Positions 55,281-64,000 of a stretch of 64,000 nt of DNA are shown one piece after another. Position numbers and translations under genes: made by a program. Source of the DNA: Planctomycetaceae bacterium (GTDB lineage: Bacteria; Planctomycetota; Phycisphaerae; Phycisphaerales; SM1A02); assembly GCA_947474065.1 (NCBI GenBank), contig CANJHD010000002.1, positions 1-64,000 of the forward strand. Direction: 5' to 3'. Each line of letters begins with the position of its first letter. The first letter of the stretch is position 1. Under the pieces are notes generated by a model. That model had not been told where the DNA came from and ran no database searches. It saw only the letters and a list, made by a program, of their open reading frames with translations.

Positions 55281-56777
55281 TCAACGCCTGTGATCAGAGC
55301 CGCGCGGAGTGGCGCCAGTCGCCGGGCGCGCTTCGGGAAATCCGTTCAGTTCTCGCAGTGATTTGGCACATTCGCATGTCTCGATCGTACGGCGCATGTC
55401 CGCAATGAACTGGTCGCGGAATGATGGAGTCGCCTCACTTGGCCACGCCAAGCGCACCCACTCCTCCCACTCAGCGCCGTGGCCGGTAGTCAGCAGTTCG
55501 AGCACACCCGCAGTGAGCGATCCGATCATTCCTGGGCATGGCAAGAAATCGCCCATCCCCGCACGACCATTACGCAAAGCCTCGAGCGCCGCCGCGGCTG
55601 GATCACGCACTGCCGCCGAGCCAATACCGGCGAGGTCATCAGTCGCCGCACCACGCGTCATGGCGGCGGCTTCCGCGAGACACTCGCGATACTGTTCGAG
55701 CGCTGCTGCTGCGTGCCTTGCGAGGGACTGTCGATTGGGCTCGCACCTCATGCGCTCGACGTTCGGCGTCCATGCGCGCCGCCCTGGATTCCATGTGCAC
55801 GCAATGAGTGGATCCCGCCCATATGCGCCGGGCGTGAGTCCATAACGAAATCCATGGCATACGCTCATGAAGATCCATCCGCCGTTGGCATCATCACGCT
55901 GAAACAGGCCCATGCCGATCTCGGTAATTGCGGGACCGCCGTGCTCGTCCGCGGCCTCTTGTGGAACAGTCACCATCATCCATGTGGTGCCGCCGCCGCT
56001 ACCAACGTTCACTTCGCCAACAATCACATCACCAACGCCATCACCAGTGATGTCGCCGCCAAATCCTGGCGATCCGATTGGAGGCATGCGCCGCTCTGCT
56101 GTTGGCGAAAATCCCTCCACTCCAAAGACGAACGGGCCGAGATATGCGGTGCATGTCGGGCGGCTTGCGTCGGTCCATACACGCAATCGGCGTTGGTCAG
56201 GCCATACATAGGAAGTGCGGTTATTCCAACCATTATTGGAGTCAGCATCGGACACTGGGGCGAGGTCTTCGAAGTTGCCGCGCCATGCACCAACGGCAGT
56301 ATTGGGCTGCAGATGAAACCATTCTTGTAATGGATCGACCTCGTACACCAGCGTCAATCCATTTGCAAATTCAGCGCGCCCTTCCGTCACCCAGCGCGGC
56401 ATGAGCGTGCGAGCCACGAACACATGCACGCTGTGCCACGCCATGAGCGGCAGCGCCAGTAGCAATGCGCTTGCAATACTGGTGCCGATCACCCACCTTC
56501 GTCTTCCACGCCGCAGTGCCTCGCGCTCTGTGAGGGTGACAGACCCACACTCCGAACATCGCGCGCCGACTGCACCGGTTGCGCCCGCAAACTGAGTTTC
56601 GGGAGCAAATACATGCCGACACTGCACGCACCGAAGCACTCCGTCCGGCTTCCATCGACGCCCGAACAGCACCCAAAGCACCACAGCAAACGGCGCCGCG
56701 ATCGCTGCGTACATCGCCCAACGCCACGGTCCGATGAGCAGGGGTTCCAATGGAGCCAATCGGGTGTAGATATTCAA
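55281..56777 (-). CDS. zinc-ribbon membrane protein with FG-GAP-like region
   Basis: A 498-residue protein. It begins with a hydrophobic helix (residues ~20-40), then a rubredoxin-like zinc ribbon CVQC...CSEC (about 50-77), then a second membrane helix (about 95-115). A large extracytoplasmic part follows, including a VCBS/FG-GAP-like repeat (GDITGDGVGDVIVGE). The last 100 residues are helical. I do not recognise a known family; it looks like a planctomycete membrane-anchored protein. The gene overlaps copA by 4 bp (ATGA), pointing to one transcript with copA upstream of it. Confidence 0.68.
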   Translation of the reverse strand: MNIYTRLAPLEPLLIGPWRWAMYAAIAAPFAVVLWVLFGRRWKPDGVLRCVQCRHVFAPETQFAGATGAVGARCSECGSVTLTEREALRRGRRRWVIGTSIASALLLALPLMAWHSVHVFVARTLMPRWVTEGRAEFANGLTLVYEVDPLQEWFHLQPNTAVGAWRGNFEDLAPVSDADSNNGWNNRTSYVWPDQRRLRVWTDASRPTCTAYLGPFVFGVEGFSPTAERRMPPIGSPGFGGDITGDGVGDVIVGEVNVGSGGGTTWMMVTVPQEAADEHGGPAITEIGMGLFQRDDANGGWIFMSVCHGFRYGLTPGAYGRDPLIACTWNPGRRAWTPNVERMRCEPNRQSLARHAAAALEQYRECLAEAAAMTRGAATDDLAGIGSAAVRDPAAAALEALRNGRAGMGDFLPCPGMIGSLTAGVLELLTTGHGAEWEEWVRLAWPSEATPSFRDQFIADMRRTIETCECAKSLRELNGFPEARPATGATPRGSDHRR

Positions 56778-59257
56778 CGCATTGCTGTCCTACGTAGGCG
56801 GAGACTGTTGGTGACCACGGCGACGCTTGAAACACTCATGGCGACTGCCGCAACCATCGGTCCTGGATTCCAGTGCGTCAGCGGCCAAAGCACGCCTGCT
56901 GCCAGCGGAATACCGATGATGTTGTAGCCAAACGCCCACCATAGATTCTGCCGAACGGTGCGCATCGTGGCGCGCGCAATGGTGATCGATTCCGCTACGC
57001 GCAAGACGCCCGGACGCATGAGCACTACATCTGCGGCGTGCGCTGCGATGTCTGCACCGCCGCCGACCGCCATGCCAACATCCGCGCTCGCAAGTGCAGG
57101 CGCGTCATTCACGCCATCGCCCACCATAGCAACGCACTGCCCGCGCGCGCGCATGTCTGTGATGATCTTCGCCTTGCCGCCAGGGAGTATGCCCGCATGC
57201 ACGCGATCAATGCCAACCTCCTGCGCAATGCGTTCGGCAACACGCTGGTCGTCGCCGGACGCCATGGAGATCTCGATACCCATCGCGCGGATCGCCGCCA
57301 CCGCTTCGCGCGCATCGGGCAACACAGCATCTGCCATCGCGATCACGCCGATTGCTTCGCCATTAATTGAAACCACAACGGCGATGCGCGCAGCGGCGCG
57401 TTCCCGTGCAAGTATTTCGTCAACCTCTGCTGACACTGCGCGTTCGCACGCGAAGGCTGGCGTTCCAATACGCACGCGTTTACCGTCGACTGTTGCTGAA
57501 ACGCCGCCGCCAACTGTCGCTTGAAACTCAAATCCGGATGCAATGGCAATCTCGCGCTCCGCCGCCGCGCGCACGATCGCCTCTCCGAGCGGATGCTCAC
57601 TCGAACGCTCCGCCGCCGCGGCTACAGCTAACAGCGTGTTCTCGCTGGTACTGCCAAGCGCGTGGATCATGGTGACCACCGGCTTACCTGCCGTCACAGT
57701 TCCCGTCTTGTCGAGCACAACGGCGTTGACGCCCGCGAGCGCTTCGATCGCTGCTCCGCCCTTCATCAGAATTCCACGGCGCGCCGCAACTCCGGTGGCA
57801 ACCATGATGGCTGTTGGCGTTGCAAGCCCAAGCGCACACGGGCAGGCAATGATGAGTACAGCGATGGCGCTCGTAAATGCCATTTCCACAGCCGCCGCGA
57901 TCGGATCTTTTTCCGCCACGAACGCTCCGCGCCCGAGCACTATCCATGCAACAAACGTCAACACTGCCGCACCGAGCACAGCAAATGTGAACCACGCGCT
58001 CACGCGGTCCGCAAGTCGCGCCACTGGCGCGCGATCGGATTGCGCATCCTGCACCATCTTTACGATCTGCTGAAGAACTGTTTCGCCGCCAACTTTCGTC
58101 GCGCGCAAAACGATCGCTCCCACTGCATTGAGTGTGCCTGCAAACACCTCATCGCCTGCGCGCTTGGTCACGGGCACGCTTTCGCCAGTAAGCATCGATT
58201 GATCGAGTTCCGAAGCTCCTTCTTCGACTGTCCCATCCACTGGAACGCGGTCGCCCGGGCGCACCACTACGAGGTCACCAATGACTACTTCCGCCACCGG
58301 AACGTCAATTTCTGCCGCATTGCGCCGCACGCGCGCCATCGAAGGCTGCAACGCGGCTAGGCCACGCACAGCATCACGCGTGCGGATGGTGGCGCGCATC
58401 TCCAGCCAACGACCAAGGAGAACCAGCGTGACGATGACGCCGGCAGCCTCAAAGTACACCGGCGGCAGAGCGGACGCGCGCCCCATACGAGGGAGGAATT
58501 CCGACCCGAATACGAAGGCAGACCACCCATACGCAGCACCCACACCGAGTGCAACCAAAGAATCCATATTGGCGGTGCGCTGCAACATGCCCTTCCACGC
58601 GACGCGGAAGATGGCCGATCCACACCACACCACGATCGGCGTGGCCAACGCCAGTTGTATGACCAACGAAAGAAACTGCGAATTCGTGCTCTGATGCTGA
58701 TGTGCAAGCTTTGGCGCCACAGCAGCGCTTGGGTTGACCTGGGCATCCGCGCTCGTCGCATGCATCGCCTCTTGGGAAGCCCCTGCACCCCACAGGTGAT
58801 GCGAGCTCATGGCGATCCATATGAGTGGGATGCAAAGGATCGCTGCAACAATCAACTTCAACCGCACCGATCGCATTTCCTTGCGAGTCCATGCGTCCAA
58901 TTCTTCCACGCGACTCGGCGCATCTGGATTATGAATATGGGCGCCTGATCCGGCATGGTGCGCGCCGTGCGAATCATGAACCGTTCTTCCACTCGGATTC
59001 ACCCGCGCCTGATACCCAGCCGCTTCGACCGCTCTCGCCAACTTGCGTGGATCCGCCTTTGCGGAATCGATCTTGACTTGCGCGCGCCCCATCATGAAAT
59101 CAACCTGCGCATCAAGAACCCCGGGCTGCGCACGCAATACGCGCGTCACACTCGCCACGCAGCTCGCGCAGGTCATGCCATCAACTTTCAGTTCACACAC
59201 TTCGGTTCCAACAATAGGGGAACCTTCTGTGGAATCTGCCGGGCGCTCTTCAGTCAC
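56774..59257 (-). CDS. copA: copper-translocating P1B-type ATPase
   Basis: An 827-residue ATPase. One N-terminal HMA domain has GMTCASC (Cys30 and Cys33), followed by His-rich linkers (DSHGAHHAGSGAHIH, HQHQ). The membrane domain has CPCALG near residue 470, the phosphorylation site DKTGT near 515 and the hinge GDGVNDAPAL near 714. CPC and these positions are diagnostic of Cu(I)-exporting CopA. It removes copper from the cytoplasm. The zinc-ribbon gene follows with an ATGA overlap. Confidence 0.92.
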   Translation of the reverse strand: MTEERPADSTEGSPIVGTEVCELKVDGMTCASCVASVTRVLRAQPGVLDAQVDFMMGRAQVKIDSAKADPRKLARAVEAAGYQARVNPSGRTVHDSHGAHHAGSGAHIHNPDAPSRVEELDAWTRKEMRSVRLKLIVAAILCIPLIWIAMSSHHLWGAGASQEAMHATSADAQVNPSAAVAPKLAHQHQSTNSQFLSLVIQLALATPIVVWCGSAIFRVAWKGMLQRTANMDSLVALGVGAAYGWSAFVFGSEFLPRMGRASALPPVYFEAAGVIVTLVLLGRWLEMRATIRTRDAVRGLAALQPSMARVRRNAAEIDVPVAEVVIGDLVVVRPGDRVPVDGTVEEGASELDQSMLTGESVPVTKRAGDEVFAGTLNAVGAIVLRATKVGGETVLQQIVKMVQDAQSDRAPVARLADRVSAWFTFAVLGAAVLTFVAWIVLGRGAFVAEKDPIAAAVEMAFTSAIAVLIIACPCALGLATPTAIMVATGVAARRGILMKGGAAIEALAGVNAVVLDKTGTVTAGKPVVTMIHALGSTSENTLLAVAAAAERSSEHPLGEAIVRAAAEREIAIASGFEFQATVGGGVSATVDGKRVRIGTPAFACERAVSAEVDEILARERAAARIAVVVSINGEAIGVIAMADAVLPDAREAVAAIRAMGIEISMASGDDQRVAERIAQEVGIDRVHAGILPGGKAKIITDMRARGQCVAMVGDGVNDAPALASADVGMAVGGGADIAAHAADVVLMRPGVLRVAESITIARATMRTVRQNLWWAFGYNIIGIPLAAGVLWPLTHWNPGPMVAAVAMSVSSVAVVTNSLRLRRTAMR

Positions 59258-59365
59258 TTTTTTGATCCTTGTTCACTGGAGATCCGTTGTTGATCACGCG
59301 CTCGACGCCATGGCGCACTAGCACCCGCCGAATTGTACGGCTGCCAACATTGCTACCCTGCTCAC

Positions 59366-60037
59366 ATGGGCGTCCCCACATACTTTCGATCGCGACCGCA
59401 CCCGTGGCATGGGTTGCCCGTCGGGCCAGACGCACCCCACGTCGTCAACGCGTTCATTGAGATCACGCCGTTCGACGTGGTGAAGTACGAAATTGAGAAG
59501 TCATCGGGCTACCTACGCGTTGACCGACCGCAACGCTTCTCGAGCACACCGCCCACGCTCTATGGATTCGTACCACGCACGCTCTGCGGAGCCGAAGTAG
59601 CCAATCTCTTTGGTGCGCACGATCCACGCGCCGCGGGTCGCGTTCGTGCGATTAGCGCAACGGGACATCAATTTGAGGCTGACGGCGATGCACTCGATAT
59701 CTGCGTCTTCAGCGAACGCCCAGTGGACCGCAGTGAAATTATTGCCGAAGCAGTTGTCGTTGGCGGCCTCACCATGCTTGACGGCGGCACTGCTGATGAC
59801 AAGATCGTGGCCGTCCTGAAGGATGACGCAGTGTGGGGCAGCGCGCGTGCCATTGAAGATCTGCCTGCGGCGCTGGTCGAGCGACTAGTGCACTACTTCT
59901 CCACCTACAAGATGCGCCCTGGCCATCCATCGGCAGCCGAGGTGCTTGGAACATACGGCGTTGCCCATGCACACGCGGTCATTGCTGCATCCATCCGAGA
60001 CTATGACCGAGCCATTGCCGACGTCACCGTGCGGTAG
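59366..60037 (+). CDS. ppa: family I inorganic pyrophosphatase
   Basis: A 223-residue protein of the soluble family I fold: [37 protein letters not shown] and [22 protein letters not shown] match the family, and the metal-binding signature reads DGDALD, with Ala where Pro or Glu is usual. It hydrolyses pyrophosphate and drives biosynthesis. The track start at 59333 adds a Cys-rich dodecamer; the Met at 59366 fits the family N-terminus. It diverges from copA across about 110 bp. Confidence 0.85.
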   Translation: MGVPTYFRSRPHPWHGLPVGPDAPHVVNAFIEITPFDVVKYEIEKSSGYLRVDRPQRFSSTPPTLYGFVPRTLCGAEVANLFGAHDPRAAGRVRAISATGHQFEADGDALDICVFSERPVDRSEIIAEAVVVGGLTMLDGGTADDKIVAVLKDDAVWGSARAIEDLPAALVERLVHYFSTYKMRPGHPSAAEVLGTYGVAHAHAVIAASIRDYDRAIADVTVR

Positions 60038-60054
60038 TCACGCACACGCAGCAA

Positions 60055-60882
60055 TCACAAGTTAATGATTCCCTTGCGATCCGGGGTGCGCTCGCGCAGA
60101 TCGGTGCCGTGCTCTAACACGCTCTTGAGATTGGTGAGGTAGAAGGCCCAGCCCTCGCGACATCCGATATACGCCTGCTCCAATTGGCGAAAGTCATTGC
60201 TCGGAAGCATGCGCTGCTCAAGTTCAATAGTCACGCGGCCATCGGCCAAATGCGGTTGCACGCGGAATTCAACCCATCCTTTACCTTCGTACCAACCAAG
60301 CCGGATGCGCTGCGGAGCGTCGGTGCGAAGAACTTCGTTGTCTTCACTTTGCTCGTCAGACGCAAACACACCGCGCTCGTCACAGGTACCGACACATAGC
60401 CAAGACATACGTAGTTTCGCGCCCTGTTCCAAGGAAATTTCGCGCGGCCACTGCCGACCATCATGCGTCCACGCGTCTGCGCGACCAAGAAACCAGCGCT
60501 CCAAGCCGTCACATGTCGCCAGCATGCGCCACGCGCTGACTGCGTCAGTGCGAATATGGATGACCTGCGTGAATCCGAGCCAATCTCGGGTTGACCCAGT
60601 TCCAAACATACTCATGCGCCACGCCTTCACTTCGCAGGTGAACACGCGTGCTGCCACAGCCGGATCGTCGCGCATTCGCTCTTCAGCCTCCGTGGCGCTG
60701 CAATGCGGAAACACCACGACCCCCAGAAGCCCATCTTCCGAAGGTCCCGCAAGAACGACATCGCCAGCAGACACCTGTGCCTGAAGAAAGGTCAAATGCT
60801 TTCCAAGTGCTTCTAACTCATCAAGAGATGGATCGCGATGGAAATTCGGTCGGACTGGTCGGAGAAACGCGATCGCTGCCAT
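60055..60882 (-). CDS. YCII-related and SRPBCC/AHSA1 two-domain protein
   Basis: A 275-residue protein. Residues about 1-95 form a YCII-like domain (FLRPVRPNFHRDPSLDELEALGKHLTFLQAQVSAGDVVLAGP). Residues about 105-265 form an SRPBCC/AHSA1-like domain (TQVIHIRTDAVSAWRMLATCDGLERWF, GYxKGWVEF-type turn, WAFYLTNLKSVLEHGTDLRE). Both are small-ligand-binding folds, and their fusion in one chain is uncommon. No catalytic residues can be assigned. Start 60882 overlaps the ccoS 3' end by 62 bp; the track start at 60927 adds 15 extra residues. Confidence 0.72.
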   Translation of the reverse strand: MAAIAFLRPVRPNFHRDPSLDELEALGKHLTFLQAQVSAGDVVLAGPSEDGLLGVVVFPHCSATEAEERMRDDPAVAARVFTCEVKAWRMSMFGTGSTRDWLGFTQVIHIRTDAVSAWRMLATCDGLERWFLGRADAWTHDGRQWPREISLEQGAKLRMSWLCVGTCDERGVFASDEQSEDNEVLRTDAPQRIRLGWYEGKGWVEFRVQPHLADGRVTIELEQRMLPSNDFRQLEQAYIGCREGWAFYLTNLKSVLEHGTDLRERTPDRKGIINL

Positions 60883-61096
60883 GTGCGCAAGGTAGCACCT
60901 GCGGGCTAGCAGGCGACCGAATTGCATCCTGCTCTACATATTCGCACGGGACGAGCGGCGCGTCTTCCATCAGCATTCGCTTCGGCGGTGTGTCAAGATC
61001 CTCAAATTGATCGGTTCGCGCTGCCCAAATAAACGCCATCAATGCGGCACCAGCTACTAAGAGCGCCACGGGGATAGCGATAGTCAGGAGCGTCAT
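60821..61096 (-). CDS. ccoS: cbb3-type cytochrome oxidase assembly protein CcoS
   Basis: A 91-residue membrane protein with one N-terminal helix and the CcoS hallmark FIWAARTDQFEDLDTPPKRML. CcoS is needed for cofactor insertion into cbb3 oxidase. The C-terminal ~45 residues are longer than in usual CcoS and run into the downstream gene by 62 bp. Its start overlaps the ccoI stop, so the two are translationally coupled. Confidence 0.85.
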   Translation of the reverse strand: MTLLTIAIPVALLVAGAALMAFIWAARTDQFEDLDTPPKRMLMEDAPLVPCEYVEQDAIRSPASPQVLPCAHGSDRVSPTSPTEFPSRSIS

Positions 61097-63696
61097 CAGA
61101 ATGCCCTCCCTGAACTCTGTTGTCTTGATGCCGCGCCCGATTTCTCAACTGGCTGCGGTGCGGTGGTAAATCGCGGCATGCGCAAGGCAATGGCCGTTAC
61201 CGTGAGCCCACTCAGTGGCATCAATATTGCAGCAATGAGCGGATTAATCATTCCGGTGGCCGCAAGAGTTGCACCAATAATGTTGTATGTCAGGCTCACT
61301 GCAAAGTTCACATGAATCGTCAGCATGGTGCGCCGCGCGCCCTCAACAAGTGCAGCCACTTGTTCCAATCCGCCGCCAGTGAGAGCAACATCAGCACGAG
61401 CAACAGTGGCGTATGCGCCCTGCCTGACTGCGATACCAACGTCCGCTGCAGCCATCGCTGGCAGGTCATTAATGCCATCACCAACCATGACTACGGGTCG
61501 CCTTTCAAGAGTGGCAACGATCTCCATCTTGCGCTCTGGTGTGCTGCCGCCATCGCAATGTGCGCGATCAATGCCGATCACACTGGCGATGCGCTGCGCA
61601 AGTATGGGAAGGTCGCCCGATGCCATGCGCACATCCCAGCCGCTCTCCACAAAGTGCGTTACCAGAGCACGCGCGTCGGGTCGCACTGGGTCGCCGATTC
61701 CAAAAACCGCCCGCATTGAACCACCGATCGCCACGAAGGCGGGCGAGAGACCCTCCTGAACCATTGCTGCGGCTTCCGCCACCAGCGCCGGATCAGGGAC
61801 GACAACGGATTCTGCAAGAAATGCTGCGGTTCCAACGAGCACTACCTCGCCCGCAACAACACCTTGAATGCCACGACCCGCGACTTCGCGGACCGCACAC
61901 TCGGCTCGATCGCGGCGCTCGACTATCCCGCGGTGCTCACCTCCCGCGACGCCATCAAGGTGCGCCACCGCATCCGTCCCAAACGCCGCAATTGCTTTCG
62001 CCACCGGATGCGCGCTCGATCGTTCCAGGGCCGCAGCGAGCGCCATAGCGCTGCGATCACCACGGGTGCGCACAACTGTCATGGACCCCATGGTCACCGT
62101 TCCTGTCTTGTCAAGCACCAGTGTTCCTGCTGTTGCTAACCGCTCCAATACATCGCCGCCACGCACGAGAATTCCTGCGCGCGCCGCCTTTCCAAGTGAT
62201 GCGACCATCGTCAACGGCGTCGCTAATCCCAACGCACATGGGCACGTCACAACCAACATTGCGATCAGAATTCCAGGAACACGCGCCGGATCGATTTGCC
62301 ACCACGCAATACAAACGACTGTTGTTAAGGCGAGCACGACAATCAAGAACCATCCCGCAATGCGGTTGGCAAACTCAACGACCGCGGGGCGTTTTCCGGC
62401 GGCCTCCTCCACCATGCGAGAAATCGCGGCTGCGCGCGTTGCATCACCAGACGCAGTCACGCACAATTCGATCGGTGCGGCGAGTGCCCGCGTTCCGGCG
62501 AATACTGCGCCACCGCACGGAACGTGCATCGGCCGCGCCTCGCCAGTCAGAAGTTGCAAATCTAAATGCGCATCACTGCTGCGCAACGAGCCATCCGCCG
62601 GAATCTGCTCTCCTGCTGCCACACGAACGATGTCCCCAACCCGCAGGGCTTCCGCCGGAATTTCAGAAACTGACCCATCAGAGTCCATGCGAAATGCCGT
62701 CTGCGGAACAAGAGCACAAAGCAATTCGATTTCATGGCGCGCATGGCGCTGCTGCCGAAACTGCACAAAGCGACCGACCAACAGCAAAAATACCAGCATG
62801 GAGACGCTTTCCAGATACACCCCCGGTCTATTCGCCGCCGTCATCGCCGCACCACCAAACAGACCTGCGAGCAGTGCTATTGCAATCGGCAGATCCATGT
62901 GCGGGGTACGAGTGCGGAGCGCGTTCCACGCGTTGCGAAGGTAGATGCGCCCAGGCACAAACACTGCGAGCGCTGCCAGACCAACGCTCGTCCACTGCAA
63001 GAACTGGCGAGTGGAATCATCCATCCACGCCAGTTGTGCGCCGTACAGCGCGAATGCGATCGCCATGACATTGGCGGAAATTGCGGCAGAAACTCCAATG
63101 TCAACAAGCCAGCGCCGATCCTGTCGACGCCACTCCTCCCGTGAAGCAAGTGTGCCAAGCGGCCGCACTTGGTAGCCAAGAGATGCAATCCGCTCAGCGA
63201 TGCGTGACAGTGAAATTACTTCCGGAATCCACTCAAGCACTATCACAGATCGACCCAGATCAACACGAGAGGCGAGCAAACCGTTATCGATTCGCGGAAG
63301 CGCTTCAAGCAACCAGAGACAGGCGCCGCACTTCATTCCGTCAATACGCAATTCACATCGAGCGCGGTCAGTTCCAACCATCGCGACATGGCGTTCTTGA
63401 AAGTCCGGATGATCAAGGTACGCCGCTGATCCATGGCGACTCGGACGATTCCCGTGCGCATGTTCTGCACGCTGCAACTGGTAATACTGCTGCAAACCAC
63501 AGGAGTGAAGCGCGTTCCACACCGCTTCGCACCCGCCACAGCAGAATGACGGATGGTCGCCCACTACCGTCGATTCTGGAACTGGCAAGCCGCAATGAGT
63601 GCAGGCAGAGGTCGCGTGCGTTCCAACTTGCGATTCGCCAGTATCAACGTGATTCGTGCCGCCAACAGTTGCCGGCGGTGGGATGGCAATACTCAT
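61096..63696 (-). CDS. ccoI: P1B-type ATPase of cbb3 oxidase assembly (CcoI/FixI)
   Basis: An 866-residue ATPase. The N-terminus has the Cys-rich segment typical of CcoI (CTHCGLPVPES...CCGGCEAVW), then an HMA domain with GMKCGACLW (about residue 118). CPCALG, DKTGTVT and GDGINDLPAM mark the catalytic core. It delivers copper for assembly of the cbb3 oxidase and works with CcoS. The ATG overlaps the stop of a partial membrane gene by 4 bp. The closely linked copA belongs to the copper-efflux branch instead. Confidence 0.9.
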   Translation of the reverse strand: MSIAIPPPATVGGTNHVDTGESQVGTHATSACTHCGLPVPESTVVGDHPSFCCGGCEAVWNALHSCGLQQYYQLQRAEHAHGNRPSRHGSAAYLDHPDFQERHVAMVGTDRARCELRIDGMKCGACLWLLEALPRIDNGLLASRVDLGRSVIVLEWIPEVISLSRIAERIASLGYQVRPLGTLASREEWRRQDRRWLVDIGVSAAISANVMAIAFALYGAQLAWMDDSTRQFLQWTSVGLAALAVFVPGRIYLRNAWNALRTRTPHMDLPIAIALLAGLFGGAAMTAANRPGVYLESVSMLVFLLLVGRFVQFRQQRHARHEIELLCALVPQTAFRMDSDGSVSEIPAEALRVGDIVRVAAGEQIPADGSLRSSDAHLDLQLLTGEARPMHVPCGGAVFAGTRALAAPIELCVTASGDATRAAAISRMVEEAAGKRPAVVEFANRIAGWFLIVVLALTTVVCIAWWQIDPARVPGILIAMLVVTCPCALGLATPLTMVASLGKAARAGILVRGGDVLERLATAGTLVLDKTGTVTMGSMTVVRTRGDRSAMALAAALERSSAHPVAKAIAAFGTDAVAHLDGVAGGEHRGIVERRDRAECAVREVAGRGIQGVVAGEVVLVGTAAFLAESVVVPDPALVAEAAAMVQEGLSPAFVAIGGSMRAVFGIGDPVRPDARALVTHFVESGWDVRMASGDLPILAQRIASVIGIDRAHCDGGSTPERKMEIVATLERRPVVMVGDGINDLPAMAAADVGIAVRQGAYATVARADVALTGGGLEQVAALVEGARRTMLTIHVNFAVSLTYNIIGATLAATGMINPLIAAILMPLSGLTVTAIALRMPRFTTAPQPVEKSGAASRQQSSGRAF

Positions 63697-64000
63697 GGCG
63701 CATGGCCCTCCTCACAGCAGACCGGACGAACTGACGTGCTCTTGAGCGTTGCGCGCGTTGTTGCATCTTTCGCGCGATCATCGTCTTCTGCGCCGGGCTC
63801 GTAACCACTGCTACCTTCGCGCCCTGTTGCGCGACTCTGCTCCTCCAAACGTTGCGCGATTGGAAATGCAAGTGACGCGCGCATACCTGCCGTGTGCACG
63901 CCGACCGCCACCATTGCAACTCCAGCAATTGCTGCCAACGCCTTGCGCTGCTGCTGTCCAAGCGCGGCGATTCCTGCACCAAGTAGCGCAAGAATTGGCA
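63693..64000 (-). CDS. partial membrane protein upstream of ccoI, 5' end outside window
   Basis: The track lists a start at 63938, but the same frame is open without a stop to the window edge, giving at least 102 residues. The visible part has a hydrophobic helix pair (PILALLGAGIAALGQQQRKALAAIAGVAMVAVGVHTAG) and then a hydrophilic, Arg/Glu/Ser-rich tail ending in VCCEEGHAP. Given its place directly before ccoI with an ATGA overlap, a cbb3-assembly TauE/SafE-like or CcoH-type protein is possible. The N-terminus is needed to decide. Confidence 0.6.
   Translation of the reverse strand, partial: PILALLGAGIAALGQQQRKALAAIAGVAMVAVGVHTAGMRASLAFPIAQRLEEQSRATGREGSSGYEPGAEDDDRAKDATTRATLKSTSVRPVCCEEGHAP

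Noticed and set aside
57662-58360. 232-residue plus-strand ORF within copA
   Set aside because: His/Arg-rich shadow frame; copA has its catalytic motifs on the opposite strand.

Overview
The window looks like a chromosomal segment of a planctomycete, most likely Phycisphaerae. The support is indirect: moderately high GC, many GTG starts, a secreted protein with a VPSPG...GL...RRRR C-terminal sorting tail, a TIGR02999-type ECF sigma factor overlapping a Ser/Thr kinase gene, a TPR-OGT (SPINDLY-type) glycosyltransferase, and several Gly/Pro-rich secreted proteins. No rRNA, tRNA, CRISPR array, transposase or phage gene was seen. Most ORF-track lines are antisense or out-of-frame shadows.

Layout. 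0-5.2 kb: a partial secreted protein, an HTH-containing unknown, a COG2509-type FAD dehydrogenase and a dCache-like lipoprotein. 5.2-19.5 kb: a small PhnA-like protein, a three-gene sugar/nucleoside-type ABC importer, then a complete reductive pyrimidine degradation set. The set is PreT and PreA (uracil to dihydrouracil), beta-ureidopropionase, dihydropyrimidinase, an omega-aminotransferase for beta-alanine and a CoA-acylating (methyl)malonate-semialdehyde dehydrogenase, plus a TauE/SafE membrane protein and an NCS1 nucleobase permease on the opposite strand. Uptake and all steps from uracil to acetyl-CoA, CO2 and ammonia are therefore encoded together.

19.6-40.8 kb is mixed: a sorting-tail protein, polysaccharide deacetylase, two porin-like proteins, TPR-OGT, an HglS/YdcJ-type 2-oxoadipate dioxygenase with an MFS transporter, a multicopper oxidase fused to an SCO copper-chaperone domain, a Gly/Pro-repeat protein, an EF-hand protein, lipoproteins, a UbiX flavin prenyltransferase, serC with a structured leader, and the kinase/sigma pair.

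40.8-50.8 kb is the most interesting region. A minus-strand operon encodes a Tat-type metallophosphoesterase, an HlyD-like adaptor, a C39-peptidase ABC exporter (PCAT), a second NHLM-type ABC exporter and a TolC-like lipoprotein. Converging on it from the plus strand is a 49-codon ORF whose product has a textbook double-glycine leader (L-12, L-7, I-4, GG) and a 31-residue, cysteine-free, strongly basic core. This looks like a self-contained peptide maturation and secretion system. The roughly 750-bp non-coding stretch beside it holds two opposite-facing intrinsic terminators, further hairpins and a GTGTCA repeat cluster.

50.9-64 kb: an arginase/formimidoylglutamase-family enzyme, adenine deaminase, a methyltransferase, a tandem crcB fluoride-channel pair, a zinc-ribbon membrane protein, a CopA-type copper ATPase, a family I pyrophosphatase, a YCII-SRPBCC fusion, and ccoS-ccoI for cbb3 oxidase assembly with a partial upstream membrane gene running off the right edge. 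All functional calls come from reading motifs by eye; no database search was run.
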